Positions 1-9,890 of a DNA stretch of 64,000 bases are shown piece by piece; position 1 is the first letter of the stretch; each line of letters begins with the position of its first letter. This DNA is from Haemaphysalis longicornis. Its lineage: Eukaryota > Arthropoda > Arachnida > Ixodida > Ixodidae. Below the pieces are notes generated by a model. It saw only the letters and a program-made list of their open reading frames with translations, ran no database searches and was not told the DNA's origin. Location of the stretch: the NCBI GenBank assembly GCA_013339765.2, contig CM023454.1, forward strand, positions 142,292,593 through 142,356,592, in the 5' to 3' direction. Position numbers and translations under genes: made by a program.

Positions 1-1017
1 AGGATGCAGTTTTACTGCGGTGATTATTATGAGTCAGAAGCAACAGAATGACTATTTTTATTTAACCGTCTTCTCCCTATTCAGTCCACTCGCGTAAACC
101 AAAATAAACGCATAACTCCCGAACTTGTTTAGCACTAAAGCTTGCTTCCACGCATGTCGCATGGCGAGCGCCGTAACACAAATAATTTTATCGCTGCTTT
201 ATAATTGCTCGAACCGTTTGTCAATGATACAATTGTTGGTGGGTAAATGTTTCTAAAGGCACTCGCAATTAAATATTGAGAGAGACGTTTAAAAAGTGAG
301 TGCCTATGTCCCTATAACCACTATATGTATAGCTCTATTGAGGGTTTGTACTCAATGCATCAATATATGCCCTAAGTGCAAAGCTAATATATCTATATTC
401 GGTCTGCAGTGAGTACAAATTTCTAACGTCGAAGCTAAACCTAAACATTGATTGCGTTCATGGGCTTGTTTTACTTAATTACAATGCACGATGGGTAACT
501 TTCTTTAATGATAATGTGAACTAAGTATCTTTCTTACCTTTGTTGTAGCTTTTTGATGTAAGTGTTACTTGTATTATACTCATTTATGTAGAATATTATG
601 ATGCTTTTTATGTGCATTGGTAATATTTTGGTATATTGCTCTATGTATATTGCTTCGGAGATCTCTTCCTTCAGAAAAATGTTTCAATTTCTATTTTCAT
701 CATTTTTAGCTCATATTTTGGGTTTGGTAAAAACAAATTAGTTAAAACTGTGAGTGCTGTTTCAAAATAGCTATGTGCAACACTTTGGTGTGCTACGAAA
801 TTTGAAGGCGAAAGCATAAACATGTTAATTAAACACTTGTTTCTTCAATTTCTTTCCTTCATATTCTTTCCCGCCTAACTTCCATAAGCATATACGCCAC
901 GCTTAATGAAAAGTATTCACCAGAATAGGAGCTTTTTGATGCGGTCATGCGCCTATTTCGATTGCGGTACGTTACATACACATCCTCGGTCTAAGAAGTG
1001 GTACGATAGGGGCATTA
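1..1017. other. No gene recognised
   Basis: AT-rich sequence with no long reading frame, no recognised protein motif and no clear repeat structure. Nothing supportable was seen here. Confidence 0.5.
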
Positions 1018-1076
1018 TCATGGTACCGTAGCTTGCTATCAAAACGGTGGCCCGGTTTCGATTCCCGCATGAACCA
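1018..1076 (+). repeat. Possible tRNA-like relic
   Basis: A TGGTACCGTAGC stretch followed about 35 bases later by GGTTTCGATTCCC resembles the A box and B box of a tRNA-type internal pol III promoter, and GAACCA follows. The B box has an extra T and the cloverleaf does not close well. It may be a decayed SINE head or chance. From 1077 to 1626 nothing else was recognised. Confidence 0.22.
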
Positions 1077-1626
1077 AAATGATATGTCTATTATTTCCCG
1101 CAAATGCGTTTCGCAGTATCGGAAAATAGCGATACTTTTTTTAAAGCGTCAATTGTCATTTAACAGTTACATCTTTGTATCATTAGCCAAGTTTTTAATA
1201 ATTTTCACTAACCACATAATCTAACTGCGAGTAAAATCTCAAAGGTATGCATGTTTCCTACAAATAAAGTGGTTTTGCGTGCTAAGGGCGCAATTTATTT
1301 GCGCCAGAACAAGTAGTACAAAATAATCATCAAAATTTATGTTTACACTCTGCCTTGTAAGGTGAGGAAGATTAATCTATGGTACACGAAGACCCCGTTC
1401 AATGAATGAAAACACAACAAAGGGACGGGGCGAATAAACACGGGCTTTGAGCAAAACAGACCACACACACAGCAAAGACGGGACGAGCGCAGAGAAAAGA
1501 AAAGTTCCCGTGCTTTTGCGGCCTCCCCTTTCCACAGGGGCGATTTCCCGTGCAAACCGGGTGAACTTCTTAAGCGTTTTAGCCCCACACGAGGGCCGAG
1601 CACCAGGCCAAGGAGTCGCTTGTACC

Positions 1627-1966
1627 TTTTTTTTATTTTACGGTTAGTTTACCGGCGCTACCAAGGCACACGAATGCACATGGTGCCTTCCACAGCCACG
1701 GGAGATGCTCAGCTCACAACCGCCTGCGGCAGGACATTCAAGCAAACTCTTTCGCCCCCGCCAACGGCGCAACGCGGCATGATGGCCGGGGGCCCCGCAG
1801 ATGGAAAAAAGATCAAGGACCCCTCGCAAGGGTAATGGCAGCTTTCCAGGCGTGGATTCCCTTTGAGGGCTGCTGCACTCGACCAGGGACGCCTGTACCC
1901 AGAAACGCAACCCGGTACCTCCGGCTTAGTACAAGGCGAGTGCTGTACCCCTGAGCCATCGCTGCG
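1627..1966 (-). repeat. tRNA-derived SINE, minus strand
   Basis: Read on the minus strand, the element starts near 1966 with a tRNA-like head. An A box TGGCTCAGGGGTA lies at 1946-1958 and a B-box-like GGGTTGCGTTTC lies near 1902-1913; the latter has an indel relative to GGTTCGANTCC. An anticodon-arm-like stretch lies between them. About 260 bases of unrelated body follow, and the element ends in an A-rich tail (AAAATAAAAAAAA on the minus strand, 1627-1640). Head, body and A-tail in that order is the standard SINE plan. The head resembles the TGGCTCAGNGGTAGAGC class of tRNAs. No target-site duplication was found by eye. Reading frames across it on either strand look spurious. Confidence 0.48.
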
Positions 1967-2484
1967 GTGAACCAAGATGCACCAACTAGCCCAACAAGAA
2001 GTTCTATCAAGAGAGGTGCTTTTGAAAAACAGAGACGGAGCGCCCTATCTTCTAAAGGAAACAGCCGCGCCATGCAAACTTTTCATCGGAAATGTATCGA
2101 CTTGTCGGAGGCGCTTGTGTGTTTGTTACCGCTTTGATACAGGGCTTCTTTCCACACCAGTGTTTTATGAAACACAAGGTTTCATTCGCGGTAATTTCAA
2201 GGAAAATCTACGCTACTGTGGAAGAGATTTGGTCAGGTCAAAAAGTTCCTCAATATGTTTGTCGTCACAATAGGCTACGGATAAAGCAGCGACCGACAAG
2301 TTAAGAGAGCATTATTAATGTGCCACTCAAGTGGAACGGAAAAAAAATTCACAGCATATCCACGGGGTGAATGATGATGAGTGGGCGAAGCTCCTGAGGG
2401 GAAATCATCGGTAAAACCGTGACTCTTCAGTGAAAGTTCGCCCCACTACATCTGTGTCCGAACGTAACGTCTAGAAAGTCTCGC
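1967..2484. other. No gene recognised
   Basis: Mixed-composition sequence between the SINE and the helicase-like relic. No supported feature was seen. Confidence 0.45.
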
Positions 2485-2900
2485 TTAAACCGCGCGTCGG
2501 CACCTTCTCGTTACGTTGTTATAGGTCTCCTTGACGGCGCGCACCATCTGAATGAGTGAAGGACATAAGGCACGTTCGTAACCATGCTCGCGTTTCGGCT
2601 TGTAGCGCAGTGGGAAGAGCGCCACGTACCTCCCGTCGCGGCTAGAGAGTCGTAGGATGAAAACCGGGCGTCCTGGCGTCCAGACCACCACTCCAAACTC
2701 GCAAAACTTGAGACTTCCCACCGCTCCGTGGCAAGCCCGCCGGCGACGTCGATGTTTGTGGTGATCATGTAAGACTTGTTTGGGACGATGACTATCTCCA
2801 TGGGTAAGTTGGCAAATTCGGTGTGACATTTCAGCCGCCTTGGCTGTCGCCTACTGCAGAGCGTCTTGTGTCGCGTACCTCCGGTACATGTCTTCAACTC
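2485..2900 (-). pseudogene. PIF1/Helitron helicase-like relic
   Basis: Two overlapping minus frames together read like the C-terminal part of a PIF1-type helicase, the kind carried by Helitrons and abundant in tick genomes. The best stretch contains LPMEIVIVPNKSYMITTNID followed by VAGGLA. This matches the family pattern of hydrophobic strand, 'YM-TTNIDV-DGL-NG', seen near the last helicase motifs. Downstream the reading continues in another frame, so at least one frameshift is present. The N-terminal Walker motifs and the final motif VI were not found, so this is a fragment. The family call is recognition from memory and could be wrong; a profile search of PIF1 and Helitron helicases would decide. 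Confidence 0.35.
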
Positions 2901-3874
2901 TCAGACGACGAACGACCACCTCTTCTTCTTCCTCTCCTCCTTGTTGGGTAGCAACGAACGTGTGAAACGTTTTGACCTCTTAGTCCAACCTTTGGTTGGC
3001 CAATCCCTAGGGGCATCTTGCCACAATCATCATCAGCAGTTTGTACACGGCAGCAACGAGGGACGGGGCTGGACCCGAGTAAGAGGAGCTTCGCCTCTAA
3101 AAGATGTTGGCATCAGCGAAGACGTCTCTGACACTACGCGCATCACCCATAAAAAGCCTATTGACTGCGCAAGAAACCTTCTCCGGAATACCCACAATTT
3201 ACCTACGTTACAATAAGCTGTACGTGAACAAAAAACGTCGCATGTGTGATACCAGTGGTGGCAAGGTTGTTAAGGTAGAATGGCGTGGTCGAGATTTTGA
3301 AAATGATAACAACCAAGCACATGTCCCTTTCTAGGAACGCGCGAAGGGTGGTGGTCTTTTATCCAACTCAGGAATTTCAGTTCTGTTCACTTACATCAGA
3401 ATCATTCCTAACAAATACGATTCTTTAGCTTCTGCAATAGATACCTGCGATGCACAAATAATTGTATTGACTAAAACAAGGCTTCCGGGCATATGCAGGA
3501 GTCACAAAAGTTTTAAAGCAAAGCTTTTTACGCCTACTCCCCAAGGGTTGTTTCGCGACCGTTGCTGTCAACAGAAAACTCCCGTGAACAAATAAAAGAA
3601 TTTACTGGCACCGCCAGGAATGGAACATGGAGTAATAATGTAGAAAAGCGAAAGACCGTTGTTTTACCGATTTAGCTATGAGCTGACGAGGAGACACGGA
3701 AGACAAGTGGTGGACTCAGCAAGCACATTTAGGGGTTTATCCGCTGCATTCTCGCTGAGTGCCACATGATAGCGTGACGCAAATTCACGCGCCGCTGCGC
3801 GCTCCATCTATGCCACGTCTAGCGGCCCTGTGCGCGCCTTGCGGGTGTGCTAGGAGTTACAAAAATAAATTAAG
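2901..3874. other. No gene recognised
   Basis: No frame with recognisable domain content and no repeat boundaries were seen. Short open frames here are at chance length. Confidence 0.45.
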
Positions 3875-4120
3875 CTCACACCAATGCATGTCATCTCACT
3901 TCTAGTAAGCCAATGTGCTGAAGCCTGTTGCCTCCAGTGTTCACGTAAAACATCACAACTCCTTGTCTTCCGCTCTCACGCAAAACGACACACCAAGGAA
4001 AACACTTGATGGTCAGGCCATCACTCCAAGCCCCAGGAGTAAGATCCTGGGCCTACATCTCTATGCCAACACCAAGAATGGCGCATCCTTGCAGCGCCTC
4101 AAACACCGCATCAGTCCAAT
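3875..4120 (+). pseudogene. LINE A, RT fragment upstream of the gypsy insertion
   Basis: Plus-strand frames encode the part of a LINE reverse transcriptase just C-terminal to the catalytic box: a cysteine/serine-rich stretch followed by SKILGLHLYANTKNGASLQR. This matches the 'KILGL-L---G-N' segment of tick RNase H LINEs. There is a stop/frameshift between the two parts. The coding run is cut at about 4120 by the end of the gypsy LTR and resumes at 11007, where a frame reading KIIRMIRRVATNKRRLKESD carries on the same domain. The 5' end near 3875 is truncated; no EN or catalytic box precedes it. Confidence 0.62.
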
Positions 4121-4290
4121 TGTCGCTGAACGCTATTTATGTCTGAACGCTATGCTGTGTACCCAAAAACTGGGGCCCCGTTTTATTCCACGCTCGTGGC
4201 GTTCCTGGTTGCTTGCGCACCGGCCCCGCGTGGCCCGTACTCATTGGTTGTCACTCAGCCCCAGCGCCATCACCACTGGGGCCCGCCAAA
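4121..4290 (-). repeat. 3' LTR of gypsy 1
   Basis: It begins TGTCGCTGAACGC on the plus strand and ends in GCCCGCCAAA, a decayed GCGACA. It aligns with 10821-11006 over nearly its whole length, including a shared CTCATTGGTTGTCACTCAGC core, and is about 16 bp shorter near its plus-strand start. On the minus strand a purine-rich AAAGGGGTTGGGG lies just upstream (4297-4309) and may be the remains of the polypurine tract. Reading frames through this LTR (for example 3915-4445 and 4139-4336) are incidental. Confidence 0.75.
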
Positions 4291-4377
4291 TAGCCCCAAC
4301 CCCTTTGAGATTGAGTCTGGAGGGGGAGTCTTGTAGAAAGCGGCACAGCAAAAAGCACAGTCTTCGTGTTGCGAGGT

Positions 4378-5359
4378 TCACGGGTGGTGGTTCAGGGTGG
4401 AATGCTGGATGGTGGAGTGGAATGCAGGCAGGGCAGCTTCGGTGAAAGCGGGCTTGAGGCGATTGATGGAAACGACGTCGCCTCCGTTGACGCGAAATGT
4501 AAACGTCTTATCAGCGTGAAATGACGAGATGAGGGACGGAGTATGAAAGTTGAAGTGGCCGGCTGGTACTGCCGAAACGGATGAAAAGGTATTGGCTGTC
4601 AGGAAGGTTTGGATAAATAAATGTGTGCTTAGTGGAACACGACCGTGGTGGTTGGGGGCGGATGTAGCTGAAAAACCGGATAAATGTTTGCGTAGGAGCA
4701 TCCAGGGGAGAAAATGCTGTCTTGCGAATGCGGAGGGACCAGGAAGTCTGACGGTAAGCGCAAAGATGTTCTATAGACCATTTGAGAGGCGGCATAACCA
4801 AGATCGTCTTTGATGACAGTGCGTAATCCTAGCAGCACAAGAGGAAGGTGAAACGTCCACTGTTCAGGTGAGTCGTGAGCCATCAGTGAGGCCTTCAGCT
4901 GCCAATGAAACCTGTCGACCATACCATTGGCCTGAGGATGGTAGGCCGTTCTTTTCAGTAGAGTTACATTGAGTAAGCATGTGAAAAGGTGAAAGAGCGT
5001 GGACTCAAATTGGCAGCCACGGTCCGTGATAATCTTCGAAGGCACGACAAAACGCGCGATACACCTGGAAATAAGTGTGGAAGCAACAGTGTCAGCCGTA
5101 ATATCGTCGATTGGAACCGCCTCCGGCCAGCGAGTAAAACGGTCCGTCACTGTGACGATGTAACGGTAGCCCTTAGATGGTGGCGCGGGCGGACGAGGTC
5201 GACGTGGATTGTGGAGAACCTAGAGTCCGGCCATGGAAAAGGGACCAGAGGTCGTGTGGTATGCCGAGAGAGCTTGCGTTGCTGGCAGGCTAAGCTGGAA
5301 CGAGCCAATGCGCGTATTTCAGAATTCATTCCAGGACAGACGTATTTCTCGGCAACCAA
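4378..5359 (-). pseudogene. Integrase of gypsy 1, broken
   Basis: Three overlapping minus frames make up an integrase. 5147-5359 holds the zinc-binding end (only one of the usual two CxxC cysteines is obvious) and the first catalytic Asp in STIHVDLVRPR. 4629-5150 holds the core: TDRFTRWPEAVPI, the second Asp in KIITDRGCQF, and YHPQANGMVDRFHWQLK. The usual catalytic Glu of the NGxxER motif is Asp here (codon 4914-4916). 4378-4701 carries a C-terminal tail with KTFTFRVNGGDVVSINRLKP, typical of the short SH3-like end of gypsy integrases. At least two frameshifts separate the pieces. Integrase would join the cDNA to host DNA; this copy cannot. Confidence 0.8.
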
Positions 5360-5494
5360 ACGCCGTGAGGCACAACTCCTGGATGAGAGAGACGGTGAAT
5401 AGAGTTGAAAGCAATCCGCCTGAGCGAAGAAGGAAGGTCGTCTGCGGCCTGAAACCGGGTCGATGTCACAAGAGATGCTTATTCCCGAATTAGG

Positions 5495-6127
5495 TCAGAT
5501 AATGTCCTGCACTTGCAGAGAACTGTTTGAAGAATGCAGACGGCGGAGCTCCTCGTCAACTCGTTGGGCTTGAGCCAACTCCTGAGTACTGAAAGCGGAG
5601 CGTTGTATGGCCGAAGTACGGCTAAGGGCGTCGGCTGGGATGTTGTTAACTCCTTTGACATGCTGAATGTTCGTCGTGAACTCTGCAAGATACGCCAAGT
5701 GTCGCGTCTCGCGGGGAGAATATGTTGTTTTGGATGACTTGAAAGCGTTCGTTAGAGGCTTGTAATCGGTAAAAATCCCGGAGCTGCGGCCCTCAAGGAA
5801 AAAACGGAAATGCTTACCAGCGAGGTATGCCGCCAGGAGCTCCCACCCGATAGTGGTGTAGCGTTGCTCAGTTGGACCAAGCTTCTTCGAAAAGAAACCG
5901 AGCGGGTGCCAGGTGCCACGGATGCATTGCTGAAGTACACCTCGAACAGCACACTGGGAAGCGTGTGCAATCAGGCTCGTGGCAGCATTGTGGCGTGGGT
6001 GCACAAGGAGAGTAGCAGGAGCCAGGGGCTCCTTGATAGTAGTGAATGCGCGATTGGAAGTTTCAGGCCATTCAAGCCTGCACTGGGCAGTCTTGGAAGC
6101 TTGGAGGAAAATTTCGAGAGGGTGCAA
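5495..6127 (-). pseudogene. RNase H region of gypsy 1
   Basis: A 210-codon minus frame covers the RT thumb/connection and the RNase H domain. The usual first catalytic Asp position (T-D-A-S) reads IAHASQCAVRGVLQQ, so that Asp is replaced by His. The second acidic block EQRYTTIGWELLAAYLA keeps its Glu, and FTDYKPLTNAF keeps its Asp. The terminal HVKGVNNIPADALSR motif is intact. It lies downstream of the RT block and upstream of the integrase, in the normal gypsy order. The frame is shifted relative to the RT fragment at 6175-6615. Confidence 0.8.
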
Positions 6128-6174
6128 AATGGCCGCACATTTTTTGATGAACCGTCAGGAATAATTTACCCGCC

Positions 6175-6701
6175 CTAGGAAACGGCGCATTTGCGTAAGG
6201 ACTCAGGCCTAGGGAAGTCGAATATTGCCTTCAGTTTGTATGGTACACGGCGAATTTCATTGCGGTCAACAAGGTGACCAAGAAACCCCAGCGACGGCAG
6301 CCCGAATACGCACTTTTCACTGTTAAAGATTAGTCCATGCTCTACTAGGCGTTCCAAAAGTATCCGTAGATGGTTCAGATGCTCAGATGACAATGAACTG
6401 GCCACAAGAACGTCCTCTACGTAGGCAAAAACAAGAGGTAGGCCACGGAGGACGACGTGTATGTTGCGTTGCGTGGCGTTGCGCAAACCGAAAGGCATAC
6501 GGGTGAATTCGAAAAGGCCAAACGGTGTAAAGATGGCAGTTTTCTTGACGTCATTCGGGGCTACAGGGATTTGGTGGTAGACTTTTTGGAGGTCAAGCTT
6601 TGAAAATTGGTACATCCGGTGAGGTTATTGGTGAAGTCTTGTATATTAGGTAGGGGTACCTGTCGGGTACAGTGGCCACGTTCAAGGAGCGGTAGTCACC
6701 A
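6175..6701 (-). pseudogene. RT palm of gypsy 1, 3' part
   Basis: Minus frames give the RT palm. FSKLDLQKVYHQIPVAPNDV holds the first catalytic Asp region, followed by KTAIFTPFGLFEFTRMPFGL. The catalytic box reads YVEDVLVAS where YxDD is expected; the first Asp of the pair is Glu (codon 6415-6417). GFLGHLVDRNEI follows. Upstream, in a shifted frame ending at 6701, the sequence reads YGDYRSLN. That is the block normally joined to WRP, and the WRP half lies at about 9202-9212 beyond the inserted element. This RT is therefore split by an insertion, point-mutated in its active site and frameshifted. Confidence 0.82.
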
Positions 6702-6703
6702 TA

Positions 6704-6727
6704 CACTCTTAGGCAAAAAGGACTAAA
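6704..6727 (+). repeat. Left terminal inverted repeat
   Basis: 24 bp, starting CACTCTTAGGCAAAAAGGAC and ending TAAA. It matches the right repeat with mismatches at positions 6 and 17. GACTAAA recurs just inside (6732-6739) as a subterminal motif. Confidence 0.75.
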
Positions 6728-7929
6728 ATAGCGACTAAAAAACAGCTGTTAGCCTTCGCGGGCAACAGTTCATCTTCAATGGGAGTATCTGTGGCAGAGT
6801 GCGTGCCGTGTGCTCAAATGCGGACTAACTCTTCGTCCCCGCCGATCTATAAGGAGTAACGGAAATACAAAACGCATGCATTTATTCTCTTTCCTGTGTC
6901 GTTAATCCCCTAATGGCGTCCTCGTTCCCATTTAGCGCGTGTCTGTGGACAGTTTGATATTTCTGAAACACAAGTCATTGCAGTCAGTGCGTCCTTTACA
7001 TTGTGCCACTGAAAACAATCTCTATGTTAATTATACAAAAGCGCCTAGTGTCAATCAAACGGCGGGTAATGGCAAGGAGCGGCGATGCGTGATCGACAGA
7101 CGCTTCTCGGCGAGGTTATGTTGATACGCGGCGTCGCACACGATTCGGGCGAGGTAATAAGGGCCAATGAAATATTTCAAGCCTGTTTCAATATGCATGT
7201 TTCACAAACGAGAAAAAAACGCATTAGTTGCTGATGACAACTGTAAAATTAAAATGCTCGCTACAGGTAAGCGTCTTAAAGTTACACTCGGTACTCGGTA
7301 CACTCGGTGCCCCAAGCTATGACAATGCTGCAACTGCTGTAAAACCCAGTTGCATCTCCCACTACCGATCGTCTAGCGACGCTAACATGAAGAATTCAGG
7401 CTTAGCAACACCAAATTTTATTTCACCGATGCAGAAAAATATGGTCTCTTTCCCTATTCTGACACTCACACAGACGACCGCTTTCACGCACGATACCTAG
7501 AGCACTTAACGGGTGTATCGAACACTAAGAATAAACTTAGTTTGCGCTAATTTGAGAGTAAACAAATCAATCGTCTGATCATCCAGCCATCTATCTTAAC
7601 AGGCGACGAGTTGATTGCTCTTTACGAGAAAAAACTGATTGTGATGCTGTACTTAGAATCGAAATGAGCAATGGACCTCAAGTTAGCAAAGCACGAAGCG
7701 CAAATCGCAAAGCGATGTCACGGTCGCTCGCAGGGATAGAAATTCCGGCACCAGTTGCAATGAATCCATCTTCTGGCACACTTCACGCTGTACACTTGAA
7801 AATTATGCACCCGACCATCCATCTGGCGAATGGTCGGGTCGATCTTTGCCCGTGCCAAGATCTGCAACCTTTTTTTTGTTAACCAAAGTGTTGTACATGC
7901 TACGAGTGTAAATGTATGACTCGTGTAAA
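6728..7929. other. Left interior of the TIR element, no gene recognised
   Basis: No transposase frame was found on either strand. A 9-bp inverted repeat (CCCGACCAT ... ATGGTCGGG, about 7811-7839) is present. A weak minus-strand resemblance to a gypsy integrase tail around 7080-7200 was not strong enough to call. Confidence 0.4.
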
Positions 7930-8938
7930 TGTTCAAAAAATCCACAGCGTTTTTGCTGTATACATCTGGTCTTCCGGTTGGGAAAGAATGAGTCGTACTA
8001 ATCTTTTCAGATTAGTAAGGAAAGGAAGACTTGGTCTTAGCCATTTATTTTCACGACAAATTGTCGCAAAGTTTTGTTTTTTCCGACACCAAAAAGATTT
8101 ATTCTTATGCACGGTTATTCAAGTCCGGTTGAAAGATCGCTACCTGAGTTTGTTGTGTCCTCTAGCAGTGATTTTGGTAATGGGGTAAAGGGATACCTAC
8201 GAGAAGTAGCCCTCTCATTTGAGTTTCTGAATGTGCGGTTCTCACTTGAATACCTGTCTAGCGTTTCAAGAAAGTGCCTGTACAAGGACCTGGTCGATGT
8301 TTGTTTGCCAGTACCTCTGTATAGGGCATTATAAGGAAAGGACACCGGATCTGATGTTCTCAGGAGGGTTAAAAGAATACCCGTAAAACCTAGTATGAAA
8401 TCTTTTTTGTTTAAACTGCACAGCGAGACGCTACCTATGAATGTATGGTTAGCAGAGAGAGGTTTTTTGGTTCCATGGACAACAAACTGTAGTCTGTGTA
8501 AAAAGCCGGAAACGGTCAATCATGTGTTCATTGAATGCTGCGACCCGGTATTCTACTGGGACATCCTTCAGCGCACGTAGAAGAAGGAGCTACCCATAAC
8601 CCCACACAGTATTCGGTTCCTACCCCTGGAAAGTGAGGGTGGTGTACCGTAAGACTTAATCATGGTGCTCAGCCTGCACAGCATATGGAGGACGAGAATG
8701 GCCGTGCGGAATGCGGACATCAACGCCCGGCCTGTCAGGAAAAACTTCATTGAAAGTGGGCAGTACATAAGGGAGGTGCTCCGTTTACATGATAAACCTC
8801 CAGAGTGGTTGCCTGTCCTGGATGATCTAGTGTGCCTTAGGAAGATTTAAAACCTCTCAGTGAACCAACGCTGGCTGACAGGTTTTTGCATTATGCATTT
8901 CAGTTTCTGTTCTGTACAAATGTCTAAGCCGGGCAATA
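7930..8938 (+). pseudogene. LINE 3' fragment (RT C-terminus plus zinc-binding domain)
   Basis: The plus-strand frame starts near 7945 with IWSSGWERMSRTNLFRLVR, shifts frame near 8130, then continues to a stop at 8848-8850. From about 8130 it is one frame interrupted only by in-frame stops at 8332, 8578 and 8650. It contains VRFSLEYLSSVSRKCLYKDL, then KSFLFKLHSETLPMNVWLAE and the zinc-binding CSLCKKPETVNHVFIEC, which is the reverse-transcriptase-associated zf-RVT signature (C-x2-C-x7-H-x4-C). It closes with a helical LHSIWRTRMAVRNAD region. The AATAAA at about 8936 ends the LINE. It is 5'-truncated and lies wholly inside the TIR element. Confidence 0.72.
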
Positions 8939-8943
8939 AAAAA

Positions 8944-9022
8944 GCGGCGTGGTGTAGTGGTAGCACGTCGGTTTCCTTGCGTATATTTGCGGTCGTCGGC
9001 GTTTCGATCCCTGCTGGTGGAC
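8944..9022 (+). repeat. tRNA-like unit next to the LINE 3' end
   Basis: TGGTGTAGTGGTAGCACG (8950-8967) is a good A box, and GTTTCGATCCC (9001-9011) is a B-box-like motif with one mismatch, 34 bases downstream. The acceptor stem does not pair well, so this is a tRNA pseudogene or SINE head rather than a functional tRNA. It begins about six bases after the LINE fragment ends. Confidence 0.4.
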
Positions 9023-9175
9023 GTCTGTTTTTTTTCTGCGACTCTCGGAAGTTCGTCCTTGGGGAGTATCGAAACGGACCAACGGGGTAGCGACTAACCG
9101 TTCGTCCCATCACATTTAGTCCCCAAAGGGAGTAATGATTGTGGGAAAGGCCATTAGTCCCCGAAAGGACAAACA

Positions 9176-9199
9176 TTTAGTCGTTTTTGCCTACGAGTG
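9176..9199 (-). repeat. Right terminal inverted repeat
   Basis: Reverse complement starts CACTCGTAGGCAAAAACGAC. Short GACTAA/TTAGTC motifs recur internally (for example 9114-9119 and 9153-9158), a usual place for transposase subterminal binding sites. The TA at 9200-9201 is the target copy. Confidence 0.75.
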
Positions 9200-9201
9200 T
9201 A

Positions 9202-9564
9202 GGGTCTCCAGTCACCTAATATCTTCGGAACCATGTGTAATGACCAGGAGGAAGTTGCTCGAGTACGGGTGAGCAATGCCTATCTCGAGCATGTAATGAA
9301 ATTCCTGCTCCGCGATTTATTGCTTCACGGAGCCAGTCGACGTGCCACGGCATGCGTATGGGGACCTGTTGTAATGATCGGATGAATGACGTCATGCTTC
9401 ACTGGTTTTGTCCAGTCAGGAGGTGCAGCCAAGGAATTAAACTCGTTCAGCAACTCCCGATATGCAGAAGGTAGGTCGCAAGTTAACGCGAAAGGGTACA
9501 CGGTAGACGATTGCAAGGTCACAGAAAGGCCGGTCGCGGCGTCCAGGATTCTTTTTCGGGCCAT
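9202..9564 (-). pseudogene. RT N-terminus of gypsy 1
   Basis: A minus frame from 9564 reads YRELLNEFNSLAAPPDWTKP, then HPIITTGPHTHAVARRLAP. This is the start of a gypsy RT ('...TTGPP-HARARRL-P'). Beyond a stop it continues in shifted frames with FHYMLEIGIAHPYSS and MVPKILGDWRP up to the TIR-element junction. It joins, across that element, to the RT palm at 6701. The protease lies immediately upstream. Confidence 0.78.
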
Positions 9565-9565
9565 G

Positions 9566-9890
9566 TCAACAAGGAGAACAAAGTTCGCAGAAACAATAGG
9601 CTCCTAGAATGGTGTGACTCACATTGGCGACGAGGAAATTCCAGCGGAACGCACGGCGTAGGCCAATGTTTGCCATCAGGGATTTTTTTCTGTAGACGGG
9701 GATGCTGGACTTGTTAATAGCTCGGAGGTGGTACCGTAGTGGTCGAGTGCGGTCAAATGAATTGGAGGGGAGCACACTAAATTCAGCACCAGTGCCAACT
9801 AGGAAACGTTGACCGCTCGTTGCATCCGGGATATAGAACAGTCCACTGTCGTTGAGTGGAGGTTCGGTTGCCGCCGCAAAAGAGCCCATG
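9566..9890 (-). pseudogene. Aspartic protease of gypsy 1 with lost catalytic Asp
   Basis: The C-terminal part of a 173-codon minus frame matches a gypsy retropepsin. The active-site loop reads FLVGTGAEFSVLPS where FLVDTGAxxSVLPxS is expected; the catalytic Asp codon is GGC (Gly) at 9794-9796. The flap and dimer region follow, with GLRRAFRWNFLVANVSHTIL corresponding to 'GLRR-F-W-F-VADV-H-ILG'. The enzyme would cleave the Gag-Pol precursor; this copy should be inactive. Confidence 0.78.

Larger units (their letters stand above)
6704..9199. mobile_element. 2.5-kb terminal-inverted-repeat element inserted in gypsy RT
   Basis: The ends are inverted repeats: 6704-6727 starts CACTCTTAGGCAAAAA, and the reverse complement of 9176-9199 starts CACTCGTAGGCAAAAA. 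They agree at 22 of 24 positions. A TA dinucleotide flanks both sides (6702-6703 and 9200-9201). Removing the element with one TA rejoins the host RT as WRP-YGDYR in frame, the conserved gypsy motif, so the boundaries are precise. A TA duplication is typical of Tc1/mariner/IS630-type transposons. No transposase was recognised; about 1 kb of the interior is a LINE fragment (7930-8938) and a tRNA-like unit follows it. It is probably a non-autonomous element that captured or was hit by these sequences. Confidence 0.75.

Noticed and set aside
3915..4445. A 176-codon plus frame
   Set aside because: Only the first part is genuine LINE A sequence; the rest reads through the gypsy LTR and antisense integrase.
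7080..7200. Minus-strand stretch resembling a gypsy integrase C-terminal tail
   Set aside because: Only about 25 residues of loose similarity and no adjacent integrase core.
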